Notes: a model not told the origin generated them from the sequence alone. A stretch of DNA of 64,000 nucleotides from Diabrotica undecimpunctata (GCF_040954645.1 NC_092805.1:19308741-19372740); one strand, 5' to 3'; numbered from the stretch's first letter, positions 23,481 to 33,859 are shown. A program made the numbers and translations.

Positions 23481-24506
23481 TTTATACTTTGTTTTTGTAC
23501 TGATATATTTATATTTCTACCTTTTCTGTGAATGTATACATTATTTGTAGTAGCATATCGCTACTTTCCATGTCTATAAGAGTATAATGTTAGATATAAA
23601 TGGCCTTTAGAAATGTGTTTGATTAAACAATAAATTTCGATTATTGCCGTATATTTTGACTAAAATTAAATTATCAAACAAAATTTGTCGGTCCATTACT
23701 TGGCCAAGGGCACCAGAAAGCGAAAGTTAGACCAATTCTTTTACCATTCAATAATAGAAAAACGCAACGGCACACAAAAATCAGCTCTAGGCGGCAAAAG
23801 GCCTTGCATCTGAACCCACTTGATATATAAACACCATCAAAATGTGATGACCGCTCTTTTTTTACACATTTTTATAGACAATTTTACGATATTATTAGCG
23901 GTACACTAATACGGACCGGGCAATTTGGATATTACGATATTAACGAATTAGCTGAAACGTTATAAGCGGTTTGAATAAAATCTGTTTTGGAATAGTGCAA
24001 CCTTTTGGAAATAGCAGCTCCTAATAGGCTAATCTTGGGTAAGTTTTCATGAAAGCGTAAATCTCTAAAAGGTTTTATTGCTGGTTGTTCTTTTCTGGTA
24101 AAAGATTATTAAAAAATATTAAGATAATTAATGTTTATTTTAATTATACTCGCCCCCAAAATAACAACATAGAAAATTGAGAATTGCTTCAACTAAAAAG
24201 AAATTAGTTTTAAAATTAAATCTCGGTTTATGGAACCAGATTATTCCTTTAGTACAGTGAATGAAGGTAAAAATCAACTATTACTTCCGATTTCGGTGAA
24301 CCTCCATCGATTTGCATGAAAATTTGGGATTGAGTATATTTTACCCTCAACTTTAAAATGACATATGCTCAACTTGTGCTTTTTGCATTTTAGGGGTGAA
24401 ATCCACCCCTTTTGTTAAACATGGTAAAAAATGCGGATTTAAGCATTCTGGCATAACTAATCTCTCAAAAGAAGAACTGTTGACCGAAGGCAGAACTTAT
24501 GGTTGA
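23481..24506. other. Unclassified; possible repeat at 24270-24430
   Basis: AT-rich. The part at 24270-24430 (GATTTCGGTGAACCTCCATC, then GGGGTGAAATCCACCCC) resembles interspersed repeats seen in insect genomes, but I cannot place it in a family. No coding signal. Confidence 0.3.
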
Positions 24507-24715
24507 ACTCTCTAGCAATAACGAGGCACTGTGCTTTTAGTGCTAATATTTTCAGGTTAAACTTTTCTGTGTTAGCTTCCAAAGCGTAAACCATTCGTTG
24601 TAGATTATCTTCATTATTTGATATTATTAGTGCGTCATCTGCATAGCATAGAATCTTTATATTGCTCTGTTGCCCATTTTGTACCCTGTTTCTGACAGTT
24701 TTATTTTTTCTATTA
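24507..24715 (-). pseudogene. LINE palm fragment
   Basis: The minus strand gives KILCYADDALIISNNEDNLQ and a following QRMVYALEANTEKFNLKI, across about two frames. This is the YADD palm motif and the downstream helix of an RTE-like element; it resembles the ILCYADDAALIAETEDELQ block at about 58830-58865. Only about 70 residues survive. Confidence 0.7.
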
Positions 24716-25205
24716 CGAAGATCTTACTTTTAAAATATCACTCACGATTTTTTTAAATTTATAAGACAGGAACGTTTCTCCGATTTATATCTAGCCATCT
24801 TTGTTTAAGTTCAATCAAAGCAAAGGGAGCCCCTCTAGTACCTAGTTCATTTTAGAATATCACCTTTCTTTGCTAATACCAGTCTGTATCTTCCAATAAT
24901 GCGGTTTTATATTTTTATAAAAAAGTTTTATTAATTCTTAAAAATATTTATAGTGATTGACGTGAATTATTCGGAAAACTAGACTATAATGTTAATATTA
25001 ATTAATAGATGAGTAATTAATAGTAACAATTATTTTTATTATTTGAATTTTGATCAGTACATTACCATTAATAATAAAAATATTATTTTCAGTATTACGT
25101 GACGTAAGTAGTTAATTTGAATTTAGTTAAACGCAAAAAAAACTTATTTGTACCTGGATAAATTATCGAATAGCACCTTATGGATCAAAGTTTGTAATAA
25201 ATATA
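24716..25205. other. No recognisable feature
   Basis: AT-rich spacer with no recognised element. Confidence 0.4.
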
Positions 25206-25209
25206 TCGA

Positions 25210-26165
25210 TAAAAAATAAACATGGCAAATATCATTGCTTTATCGGAATTGAGGTGGACTAGCTCAGACATCCTGGAAAAAAATAACTGCAATATTTACT
25301 ACAGTGGACATCCTACCCGACTTGAATTTGGTACCGGATCAAACATGGTGTAATTGATTTTAAAGCTATTGATCATAGGATGTGTCAAATAAGACTTAAA
25401 GGGAAGTTCGCTAATATTAGCATTATTAGCATCCATGCTCCAACAGAAGAAAAAGAGGATGATGAAAATGACATGTTGTATGAGACACTAGACCGAGAGT
25501 ACGATGAGTGCCCAAAAAATGACATCAAAATAATAGCAGGAGACTTTAATGACAAAGTCAGAGAGAATATATTTTCGCCAACCATCGGAAAACACCAAAG
25601 AAAAAATAATAAAAAAAATAAACAAGAAAAACCAAATGGAATTTCACTAAAACTGAAAATCAGAAAGAAATATGGGAGCAATATCTTAAAGATTTGTTTG
25701 GTGATCAGAGAACAGAAGAGCCCCCACAAATAGATACAGATGAAAAAGTAAACATTCTCACCGAAGAAGTTTTGCAGGCAATAAAAGACGCAAAGAACAA
25801 CAAGGCACCCGGCGAAGACCTAATAACAGCCGAACATTTTAAACACCTAAGTGATAATGCTGTCAGGAAATTAACATCCCTTTACAACATTATATATGAA
25901 CATGGCATAATACTGCATGACATCTAACATGCTAACATCCACATATATAGCTCTTCTTAAAAAACAAAAAGCAAGGAAATGTGAAGACCATCGAACTGTA
26001 TCCCTAATGGGTCATGCCGCTAATATTTTTATGCGAATAATTTATAACCGAATTCAAAATAAGTGTGAAGAATACCTGAGTCTCAATATGGTTTTAGAAA
26101 GGGTACAGGCACTAGAGAAGCAATTATGGAATTGACACTGATGGCAGAAAGGTATCTTGAGGTTT
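25210..26165 (+). pseudogene. RTE-like LINE, endonuclease joined to reverse-transcriptase start
   Basis: 25220-25330 gives MANIIALSELRWT and IYYSGHPTRLEFGTG, and frame 25380-25733 gives ISIISIHAPTEEKED and IKIIAGDFNDKV. These are the endonuclease motifs LxExRW, HAPT and GDFN. After 25600 an internal deletion jumps to WEQYLKDLFGDQ and LTEEVLQAIKDAKNNKAPGE (25675-25815), the start of the palm, with QYGFRKGTGTREAIMELTL at 26080-26145. The rest of the palm is missing and frames change at least three times. Confidence 0.85.
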
Positions 26166-26167
26166 AA

Positions 26168-26405
26168 AAACGGCTGTATGTGTGCTTTGTCTTTTCTGTG
26201 ATTTGTCTTAGCACAAATAAGGCGTCTACGTAGGATCTTCCGGATCTGAATCCTTGTTGTTGGTCTGATAAATTTATAAAGTTGTTAGTTTATTGATTTT
26301 GTTAGTTAGGACTTTTGTGGTAAGCTTAAGTGCGGTGTTCAGTAGATTTATACCTCTATAATTGTTAGGGTCTTCTTTATCTCCTTTCTTGAACAGTGGT
26401 ATTAA
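26168..26405 (-). pseudogene. LINE reverse-transcriptase N-terminal fragment
   Basis: The minus strand gives PLFKKGDKEDPNNYRGINLL (26325-26400) followed by QQGFRSGRSYVDALFVLRQ (26200-26260). This is the NYR block and the GFR block of an RTE-like palm. It is close at the nucleotide level to 59160-59290, so both come from one family. It ends against the (AT)n array at 26418. Confidence 0.8.
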
Positions 26406-26413
26406 TAATACAT

Positions 26414-26417
<4 letters not shown>

Positions 26418-26473
<56 letters not shown>
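26418..26473. repeat. (AT)n array, left flank of Gypsy element
   Basis: AT dinucleotide array of about 56 bp. It stops directly before the terminal TG/CA boundary of the Gypsy element; a similar array starts at the element's other end (30739). Confidence 0.95.
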
Positions 26474-26475
<2 letters not shown>

Positions 26476-26476
<1 letters not shown>

Positions 26477-27713
26477 GATTGTTTATTTTGACTTTAATTT
26501 TAGTTTATTGAGGCAATAAAAAAATTATAACTTATTTGTTATCAAAAGTAAAATAATCCTTATATTACCTGTGTTCGATGGATTCAAAAGATTTTCTAGT
26601 TGTCTTTTATCGGGAAGAGAAGAAAGGATAAGAATACAAATATATTATATTACAAAGATTTACGTTTCTTTATTTTATATGAACGAATAAAACAATTATT
26701 AAATTCTGTCGTTATCTTATCAATCAGCATACAAGAAAATAAATCAAATTTTCATGATAATAAGATTATAAAGCTACATACATTTATATTACGTGAAAAA
26801 CCAATTTTACTTAAAATTTTCTTTACATATATCGAAACGATCCTTCACAGATATAAAATTCAATTGTACAAACACTTACAGCTTATTTTCTTCTTGAGTT
26901 GTATGTTGGAAAATACCCAGAAAAGTCCAGTCTCCTCAACGATGTGATCTCTCCTCTTTGACACCTCGGCTCTTTCTGAACGTCTCTGCAAACCTCCTGC
27001 AGACTACACAAAAACACCTGATTCACTTCTCCAAACTCAGCTATTTATTTATGACACCAGGACCTCCTTTTGTCAACTTGATGCCGTAAGAATACTTTCA
27101 CATATACTTTATAAAATGCCCACGGTAGATACAAGGACCTCTTTTAATCTACTTGTTATCTCCTTCTTCAAACTATTCACTTCTTTTCGTTACGCCGGTA
27201 TCCAAACTCACGAACCACACCCTATCTTGAGACAAACGACTGTTTTCTTTCGATGACCAAAATATCACTGCCTCCGGTCTCATGATCGGCTCACAAATTC
27301 CCATTTAAAAACGACCGTCTAATCAAAAGCTCAAATTGTGTTTACCATGATTTTGGAAAAGCCTAATTTCGGTTTCAGAGAAAAACTAAATAGCTTACTT
27401 TAAAATTGGTTTTTTCAATACATCATTTATACCTATTTCAAAAGATTAGAATATGGTCATTTAATACTCGACTATACAAACAATGAAAAGATTAACTTAC
27501 AGGTAAAATGTCTTCTAATTCTAAACAAAGGTTTTTTGATAATTTTGTTTGAAACGGAAAAAGGTCGTTTGAGAAACAAATTTCTATTCTTATCTACACT
27601 AAATCTTATCTTAAATTACTATATACATTTTTGTTTATAATGATATCTTAAAATTTTATTCCGATGGATATTTTTATTTATTTTTCTTTGGTTGGGACAG
27701 AAAAAGTATGACA
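26476..27713 (-). repeat. 3' LTR of Gypsy element (about 1.24 kb)
   Basis: Begins on the minus strand with TGTCATAC directly after the purine-rich tract at 27716-27727 and ends AACAATCA next to the AT array, so it has TG...CA ends. Its first 87 bp recur at 30653-30739 next to gag, which identifies it as an LTR. The inner limit is certain; the outer limit is inferred from the CA and the AT array. It holds no readable protein. Confidence 0.65.
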
Positions 27714-27714
27714 A
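27628..27714 (-). repeat. 87-bp direct repeat, copy in the 3' LTR
   Basis: Apparently identical to 30653-30739. On the minus strand it opens TTGTCATACTTTTTCTGTCC. It marks the start of the 3' LTR. Confidence 0.9.
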
Positions 27715-27715
27715 A

Positions 27716-27727
27716 TCCCCGCCTTTG
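27716..27727 (-). other. Polypurine tract
   Basis: The minus strand reads AAAGGCGGGGAT immediately before the LTR start. In LTR elements a purine run here primes plus-strand DNA. The central C is a departure from a pure tract. Confidence 0.6.
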
Positions 27728-27790
27728 CATATGATAAAAATTACTGAATTATGCAGGGATTTTTCTCTATGCAAAAACAATACCAGTATT

Positions 27791-28411
27791 TTATTCATAA
27801 TATTTGTAAACATCGTTGATATTATAAATTCCCCTAATCTTGTCTGATTCTATGTGCTTCAACTCATAACTATTTATCCCATTCTCATTGTTTACTATGT
27901 ACGGCGAGTCACATCTCTCTATGATTTGATCTTCTAACATTTTGTTAATTTCTCCTTTCACCTCCTGTCGGTCTTTATATGGGATCGGATAAGTTTTCGA
28001 TCGAAAATTTCCTAAGTCTTTAACCTCAAATGAATGTTCATACTTTTTGGCTACTCTGTTTTCTTCATTTATTAAATCTTCATACTTTCTCAATATTACA
28101 CGCAATTCCTTTTCTTCTCCACATATCAATTTTCTTTCTTTTTCCTCAATTTCTTTACACATATTTATTTTGTATTCTGCCTCCTCCATTTCGCATACTT
28201 CTTCAAATACCACTGTTTCAATTGTACCTTTTTCGTCTTCTTTTGTTAATCTTTCTTCTTTTTCTTCTTCTGGGCTCATCTCTTCTTTTGAGGAAACCCA
28301 CTTTTCACTTTCTTTTGCCAATCTCCTCTTTCTTCTCTGTCCTTGTTTCATTGCCAAATTCATTTCCACCGTTTGTTCTTTGTCTAAATCATTTTTTCGT
28401 TTCTCATTTTG
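27791..28411 (-). pseudogene. Gypsy pol fragment, after the inserted element
   Basis: Continuation of pol on the left of the 499-bp insertion. The frame has a long charged stretch (RQNEKRKNDLDKEQ to KEIEEKERKLICGEEKE), then KYEHSFEVKDLGNFRSKTYP and MLEDQIIERCDSPYI, the region just before the first palm motif of Gypsy reverse transcriptases. It then jumps to ELKHIESDKIRGIYNIND and stops at 27791, which looks like the C-terminal tail of pol. An internal deletion has therefore removed reverse transcriptase, RNase H and integrase. Confidence 0.75.
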
Positions 28412-28910
28412 ACGTGACAACGTCTTAAATTAGGTTGTGGCTCGGAGTCATTCATGAAAAAGTGTAACGCCCGCTCACGTCTGTTACAGTGAGTCACCGA
28501 ACGAAAGAGAGGCCCGCCGGACCGGCGAATGCCTTGCGTCTCTCTCCCACTCAAACATGATCGGTCCGCTGCGCGCGCAGCACTAGAGAATTAGGCGCGT
28601 TGAATCTGTGCGTGCTTCCGTGCTTGTGTCTCTGTCTTTCTCGAGCGTTCTTGGCGTTCAAGACACATTACAGCAGAAACACTTCCTTTCATTTCATATT
28701 TCTCCTATCATCGTCCTATCCTTAACAAAATCACTCAAATAGAAATTAGTTAAGTTTAAGTTTACATGTACAATGTTTTAGTAAACAAAATATATTTCTA
28801 TAGTTAAAATTTGTGCAATTCTTATTTTCATTCAATTCCTTGTTCCTATTGTGCAATTTAATAATATTCATATCAATAAATATTCTACCGAGAAAAAGAC
28901 GTTGTCACGT
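28412..28910. mobile_element. 499-bp inverted-repeat element (MITE) in Gypsy pol
   Basis: The ends are perfect 15-bp inverted repeats, ACGTGACAACGTCTT at 28412-28426 and its complement at 28896-28910. Removing exactly this block joins protease to pol in frame (GAA GAT TTT then CAA AAT GAG, giving EDF-QNEK), which proves it is an insertion. The first part (28450-28660) is strikingly G/C-rich for this window, with CCCGCCGGACCGGCG and CTGCGCGCGCAGC; the second half is AT-rich. It has no frame of its own, so it would need a transposase in trans. ACGT at both outer ends is palindromic and could hide a short target duplication. The superfamily is not identified. Confidence 0.85.
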
Positions 28911-29495
28911 AAAATCTTCGCCCGTAAAACCGACTTTACAGGCAACCGATTTTTTCTTTTCCATTTCCTTACTGTCCTGTTCTTCTTCTTTTTCCTCTGT
29001 GATTTTCATCGTGTTATTTTTAAAATCTATCACCACATGTTTCTCTGCCAATTCATCCACTCCTATGATCATATCATGCGACATGTTTGGCATCACAACA
29101 CATTGTAGTGCATAAAATTTCTTATCCAATCGTACTTTTATTCGTATTCCTTCATTTATCGTTGCCAAAGTCCGTTTATTTGCGCCCACTAAATTTACCT
29201 TGGGAATTTTGTAAATCAAATTCGTTAAATTAACTTCCTCTATTAGTTTTCTGTTGATCAGTGTAATTTCCGATCCAGTATCAATCATAATTTTAATCGG
29301 TGTCTCGTTGATAAAACCATCTACAAATTTCAGATTTGCTCCACTTATTTTGTCCTTATTTTCTGCCAATTTAATAAATTCCTTCGGGTGACAAAAAATT
29401 CCTGTTTGTTTCTTTGTTTTTAGTGAGCGCCTTCGTGAAAAGACGCTTGCTGTTTTGTTCGCTTCTACTTCTGTCGCTTTGTCTCTCATCCTCAT
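28905..29495 (-). CDS. Gypsy aspartic protease (start of pol)
   Basis: Retroviral-type aspartic protease that would process Gag and Pol. KIMIDTGSEITLINR carries the catalytic Asp-Thr-Gly at about 29280-29300, and MIIGVDEL (about 29050-29070) matches the later IIG motif. The frame overlaps the end of gag by 125 bp and is shifted +1 (or -2) from it, consistent with frameshifted Gag-Pol expression or with a lesion. It ends at 28905 only because the inserted element supplies a TGA; in the uninterrupted element it continues into 28411-27791. The start given is the first Met; true translation would enter from gag. Confidence 0.85.
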   Translation of the reverse strand: MRMRDKATEVEANKTASVFSRRRSLKTKKQTGIFCHPKEFIKLAENKDKISGANLKFVDGFINETPIKIMIDTGSEITLINRKLIEEVNLTNLIYKIPKVNLVGANKRTLATINEGIRIKVRLDKKFYALQCVVMPNMSHDMIIGVDELAEKHVVIDFKNNTMKITEEKEEEQDSKEMEKKKSVACKVGFTGEDFT

Positions 29496-30642
29496 ATTCC
29501 TCTATGTGTGTGTTCTTGACCGCTCTTCTATTTTCTCTTGGTCTCTCGGACCCGTATCGGTTTCCGCGATTTTCCGGTTCATTCGTTCTATTATTATTTC
29601 GGTTTTCCTGATATGTGCGAGTGTTGTTTCTATTCTGGTTCTCTCGATATCTGTTTTCGTTCCATTGCCGATTTCTTTGTTCATAATTTACTCTTCCGTT
29701 GTCTCTACTTTCGTTTTCCCTCCTCGGAACAAATTCTCTTCTTGTGTACTCTCTCCTAAAGTTTTGTCCTCTATCTCTATAGTCTTGATTTTCTCGTTGT
29801 CTATAATTTTCTTGCGTTCTCCTCATTTTTCTTTCTCTTAATTTTGCTTCTCGTATTTGTAAGAATTGACATAAACTGTCAATATCTTTGTAGTTTTGTA
29901 GAGTTATGTGATCTTCTAAGGTATCTTCAAAATGTCTGGCTATTAGTTCCACTAGCTGTTCGGACGAATAGTTGTAATGTAAGTGTCTTGCATTGTTGTA
30001 TAGTTGTAGGGCATATGTTTTTTCTGATATACCTATACTATCCTGGTATCTCCCATTTTGTAATTCCTTGTTTATCTCTATCTGTTGTATTTTCCCCCAG
30101 AAATATTTCAGAAATTTTTGTTCAAATGTTTGCCAATTTTGCAATTCTTCTTCTTTGCTATCAAACCATAAACTTGCCTCATCTTTAAGATGGTTCCTTA
30201 TCGTTTCCTTTGCTGTTTCGAAATTACCGATATGTCGTACTTTCTTTTTTAAATTGTTAATGAAAATTACTGGGTGTAATTTTTTTACGTCCCCGCCAAA
30301 CTGTATTTTTATGTCACCCGGACTTTGGATGAGTACTTCTCTCCTGTCTCCCATCTCTCGTTGTTTTCTGATATCCTTAATTTGTTTTTCTAATTGATCC
30401 AAATTATCTTTAATTCTCATTTCTTGTTCTTTCATATCATTTTTAATTTCATTAATCTCTTCTATTTGTTGTATCAGTTCTTTCTTTATCCCCTCAACAC
30501 ATCCTTTAATTTCCTGTTCATAGTTTTCCAGACGCTGCTCTATATTGCTCATTGTTTGTTTTGTTTCTTGTTGATTTCTATCCATTGTTATTTTTGTTTC
30601 TTTTTGGGTTTTCTCTATTGTTTGTGTCTGTATTTGCATCAT
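29371..30642 (-). CDS. Gypsy Gag protein (423 residues)
   Basis: Structural capsid protein of the Gypsy element, intact as a frame. Residues 1-110 are rich in Gln, Glu, Lys and Ile and look like a coiled coil (MSNIEQRLENYEQEIKGCVE and following). Residues about 115-270 hold a capsid-like region with IQFGGDVKKLHPVIFINNLK, FDSKEEELQNWQTFEQKFL and LVELIARHFEDTLEDHI. The C terminus (about 270-423) is very rich in Arg, Asn and Glu. No CCHC zinc knuckle is visible, so RNA binding probably rests on the basic tail. ATG at 30642 is chosen as the first Met, 11 bp from the LTR remnant. Although open, it lacks an intact promoter region because most of the 5' LTR is gone. Confidence 0.82.
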   Translation of the reverse strand: MMQIQTQTIEKTQKETKITMDRNQQETKQTMSNIEQRLENYEQEIKGCVEGIKKELIQQIEEINEIKNDMKEQEMRIKDNLDQLEKQIKDIRKQREMGDRREVLIQSPGDIKIQFGGDVKKLHPVIFINNLKKKVRHIGNFETAKETIRNHLKDEASLWFDSKEEELQNWQTFEQKFLKYFWGKIQQIEINKELQNGRYQDSIGISEKTYALQLYNNARHLHYNYSSEQLVELIARHFEDTLEDHITLQNYKDIDSLCQFLQIREAKLRERKMRRTQENYRQRENQDYRDRGQNFRREYTRREFVPRRENESRDNGRVNYEQRNRQWNENRYRENQNRNNTRTYQENRNNNRTNEPENRGNRYGSERPRENRRAVKNTHIEEYEDERQSDRSRSEQNSKRLFTKALTKNKETNRNFLSPEGIY

Positions 30643-30652
30643 TGCTAATAAT

Positions 30653-30735
30653 TTTTTGTTTATAATGATATCTTAAAATTTTATTCCGATGGATATTTTT
30701 ATTTATTTTTCTTTGGTTGGGACAGAAAAAGTATG

Positions 30736-30739
<4 letters not shown>
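30653..30739 (-). repeat. 87-bp direct repeat, remnant of the 5' LTR
   Basis: Apparently identical to 27628-27714. On the minus strand it starts at the AT array boundary and runs straight into the gag start, so the rest of the 5' LTR, primer-binding site and leader are absent. Confidence 0.9.

Positions 30740-30811
<72 letters not shown>
30740..30811. repeat. (AT)n array, right flank of Gypsy element
   Basis: About 72 bp of AT dinucleotides directly next to the Gypsy LTR end. Confidence 0.95.
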
Positions 30812-30812
<1 letters not shown>

Positions 30813-32008
30813 TTACAAAACTCTGAAATGATATTGTCAATATCTTTGAGATATGTTTCTAGGACGGCATTCAATAACATTAAAATATCATAAGAAAATA
30901 CGTTCAGAACTATTATTTATACACCGAGTACGTAATTCAAAATATGTATCGCTAATTGTATAGTCAAATAAAAAAGACGTAAAATATTTAATGACAATAT
31001 AAAACATTATGTATATATGGTCAACAGTAAACAGTAAAAAAATTAGTGTAACATGTGTTTCCATCAATAAACATGGTATTAATTAATAACAAATTCTATT
31101 AACATTTAACTTACTAGTTCCAAAGGTATTTTTAACATCAGTAATGATTTTAATATGAGACACATGCGACCAATTCGCAATAAAATTTGACCCCCATTAC
31201 CATAAAATATCTTCATCAAAATGATTCGATACATTTTTACTAATAAATAATTATTGTTTAGAAATCATTTGTTGATTTCTAAGTATCGATCACCGATTTT
31301 TATCGAAAAGTTTGTTCGTGTATATCAATTACTGAGTACTCGCAAATCAGTAATAAATAAATGTAAATTAGTTTAGTACAAGATCCCACTGCAGGATCAC
31401 TACGTTCATAACATAGTTCATCAAACTCACATTTTTACATACATTTAAAATCAGGAGAATACATTGATAATAGGCTGCCAATCAAAAAGGGGCCGCATTT
31501 TTAATTCAATTTTTAATTTAATTAATAGCAATTAGTTTTTGACAAATATTTTATTTCGTTCATTTATTTTTTAAATAAAATACTTTATTTAATAGAAATA
31601 CTAAATTGAGAACAGATTTCATCATCCAGCTGATTGTATTTTTTTAAAGTTTTGTTCCAACTGGTGGTTATATGTTATTGCATGAGGTGTAAATATAAAT
31701 ATAACCTAGTTACATTATGACATCGACATATTGACAAAATATTTTCAACAAAAGAGAAGAAGAATTCTTCTATTCCACTTCTTCCCTTTAAGGTGCCTTC
31801 ACATGAAGTTGTATTTTTACTTGTTTTTAGATGTTTTTGTGTTGTATTTGTAAAAATCCCCTTTTATTTTGTAATGTCTGATGAACGTGACAACCTATCA
31901 CAGAAAATTTCACATTTTGAATAAAGTTCTCACCAAACTGGCTTATACCATCTTTAGCCAAACCTTAACCTGGCCCGAAAGTTATCCACCAAAATAGTAT
32001 ACATAAAA

Positions 32009-32011
<3 letters not shown>
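30812..32011. other. No recognisable feature
   Basis: AT-rich spacer; no element or frame recognised. Confidence 0.45.

Positions 32012-32080
<69 letters not shown>
32012..32080. repeat. (AT)n array
   Basis: About 69 bp of AT dinucleotides. Confidence 0.95.
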
Positions 32081-32083
<3 letters not shown>

Positions 32084-32222
32084 AACATAGAAAAAAGATA
32101 CAGAACAATGTTTGCGAAAAAATTAGCAAAATGGCCCAAAAATTGTGTGTTGCGAACTTCGTAAAATTCTATCTCGTATACTACGAATTCTAAAGCCTTC
32201 TTCTAAACGTTATTTTAAAGAG

Positions 32223-32271
32223 GAAGAATTGTAGTTTTTTTTTCTGTGAATCATTGCCTTTACTTATTGGA
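32223..32271. repeat. Left copy of imperfect direct repeat (target-site duplication?)
   Basis: Matches 33771-33817 with two substitutions and a 2-base difference in a T-run. The two copies bracket the RTE-like insertion exactly, so they are most simply a long target-site duplication. The shared core is TGTGAATCATTGCCTTTAC. Confidence 0.7.
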
Positions 32272-33701
32272 GGCATCGCACCTGAGCTTATAAAATACGG
32301 ATCAAAAAAATTACACCGGATGATACAATGGATATTTCAGAAAGCCATAAATGGAGAACAGCTCCCAAAGGAATGGACGGAGGGATATATGACATCTATA
32401 TTTAAGTAAAGAGATAGAAAACAATGCGAAAACTACAGAGGAATAAGCGTAATATCATCAATAGGAAGATTATATGGGAAGATACTGCGAGAAAAGATAG
32501 AGCAAGCGATAAAAGGCAAAATCGGGGAGGATCAGGCAAGTTTCACGGCAGGAAAATCATACATAGATCACATGTACACACTGGAACAACTGTTGGAAAA
32601 GAAAAAAGTAAAAATAGAGATAAACATTTGGCATTTAAGGACCGGAGAAAGGCGTATGACTCTGTACCAAGGTCAGAACTATGGGAGGCAATGTAAAAAT
32701 AGAAACACAGGAACTCATAGAAGCTACAAAAGTATAAAGAAAATAAAGTGTCCATTGAAATGGGAACAAGAATCATAGAAAACTTCACCACAACACAAGG
32801 GCTCCTGCAGGGTTGTTCCACATCTCCAGCCCTATTCAAAATATACTTAGAGAAAGCCTTGACTACATTTAAAAGAAAATGCGAAGGCATGGGAGTACCG
32901 GTACGGACCGAACCTATATACGTTAAGCTTTGCAGACGATCAAGTAGTGATTGCACAAAACCAAGACGACCTCAGCTACATGATGAAGAAACTAAAAGAA
33001 GAATATACCAAGGCTGGCCTAGATATTAACCTCGCGAAAACAGAGTACCTAGCTACAAGTGAAGAAGACATAGAAGATCTACAGATTGATGACAACGTAA
33101 CAATCAAAGGAAAGGATAAATTCAAATACTTTGGGTTTATAATCACGAAAAAGGCAACAACAGAGGAAGAAATTACACAAAGATTAGGTGAAACAAGAAC
33201 AGCAATTCGACAACTTAACTCAGTATGGTGGGATAGACACCTAAATGACAAACACAGATTTATAAAACATTAGTGCGAAGTATTATGACATATGGGGCTG
33301 AAAATTGGATCATAAACAAGAAAAACAGCAGTAAGATAGTAGCAACAGAGATGGAATGCCTGCGAAGATGCTGCAGAGTAACAAGAATAGATAGGAGAAG
33401 TAATGACGAAATAAAGCAAAGAACATCAATAGAAACATACATACTAACATAGATAGTATATATAGAACAAAAAAGACTAAAGTGGTATGGACATGTAAGA
33501 AGAACTAGCGACAGCAGACGGATAAAGAGAATAACCGAATGGAGCCCCATAGGAAGGAGGAAAAGAGGACAACCCCGAAAATCCTGGAGGACAGAAGTAG
33601 ACGACTGCATGAGTAAGAGAGGCCTAAACGATGGAGAATGAGACAACAGAGAGAGACGAAAACGGTTGAGCGAGAAAAGGCAGTGAATACTGTAGAATCC
33701 C

Positions 33702-33704
<3 letters not shown>
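32272..33704 (+). pseudogene. RTE-like LINE, 5'-truncated, most of reverse transcriptase
   Basis: In order across three frames: GIAPELIKYGSKKLHRMIQ (32275-32330), CENYRGISVISSIGRLYGKI (32425-32480), EDQASFTAGKSYIDHMYTLE (32527-32585), a first-Asp region read as FKDRRKAYDSVPRSELWEAM (32630-32693), TTQGLLQGCSTSPALFKIYL (32790-32850), FADDQVVIAQNQDDLSYMM (32930-32985), KFKYFGFIITKKATTEEE (33118-33170), MTYGAENWI (33280-33310), KRLKWYGHVRRT (33472-33510) and GRRKRGQPRKSWRTEVDDC (33550-33610). A TGA or TAA ends the frame near 33690, followed by the AT tail. About four frameshifts. Only the endonuclease and first palm strand are missing. Confidence 0.9.

Positions 33705-33763
<59 letters not shown>
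33705..33763 (+). repeat. (AT)n tail of the RTE-like copy
   Basis: The array follows AGAATCCCTGA directly after the LINE coding end and precedes the right target duplication by a few bases, so here the AT repeat is most simply the element's own 3' tail. Confidence 0.75.
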
Positions 33764-33766
<3 letters not shown>

Positions 33767-33770
33767 TGTA

Positions 33771-33817
33771 GAAGAAGTGTAGTTTTTTTCTGTGAATCAT
33801 TGCCTTTACCTATTGGA
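33771..33817. repeat. Right copy of imperfect direct repeat
   Basis: Partner of 32223-32271; together they bracket the RTE-like insertion. Confidence 0.7.
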
Positions 33818-33859
33818 AAAAATATGGGCAAAAAAACAATCGCGTTTTTTTTTGGGTTT

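Larger units (their letters stand above)
26476..30738 (-). mobile_element. Gypsy-type LTR retrotransposon, internally deleted
   Basis: Read on the minus strand: a shortened 5' LTR (30738-30653), gag, protease, a broken pol, a polypurine tract and a 3' LTR (27713-26476). The 5' LTR keeps only its first 87 bp or so and joins directly to gag, so the rest of that LTR, the primer-binding site and the leader are deleted. Most of reverse transcriptase, RNase H and integrase are also missing. Both ends touch (AT)n arrays, which suggests insertion into an AT microsatellite, though exact target duplication cannot be read in such sequence. Confidence 0.8.

Noticed and set aside
25385..25729. A 114-codon minus-strand membrane-like frame
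   Set aside because: It is the complement of the RTE-like endonuclease motifs (HAPT, GDFN) on the plus strand.
28030..28428. Open frames on the plus strand over 28030-30648 rich in Leu, Phe and Ser
   Set aside because: They mirror the Gypsy gag-pol frames on the minus strand; the hydrophobic look comes from complementing Lys/Glu codons.
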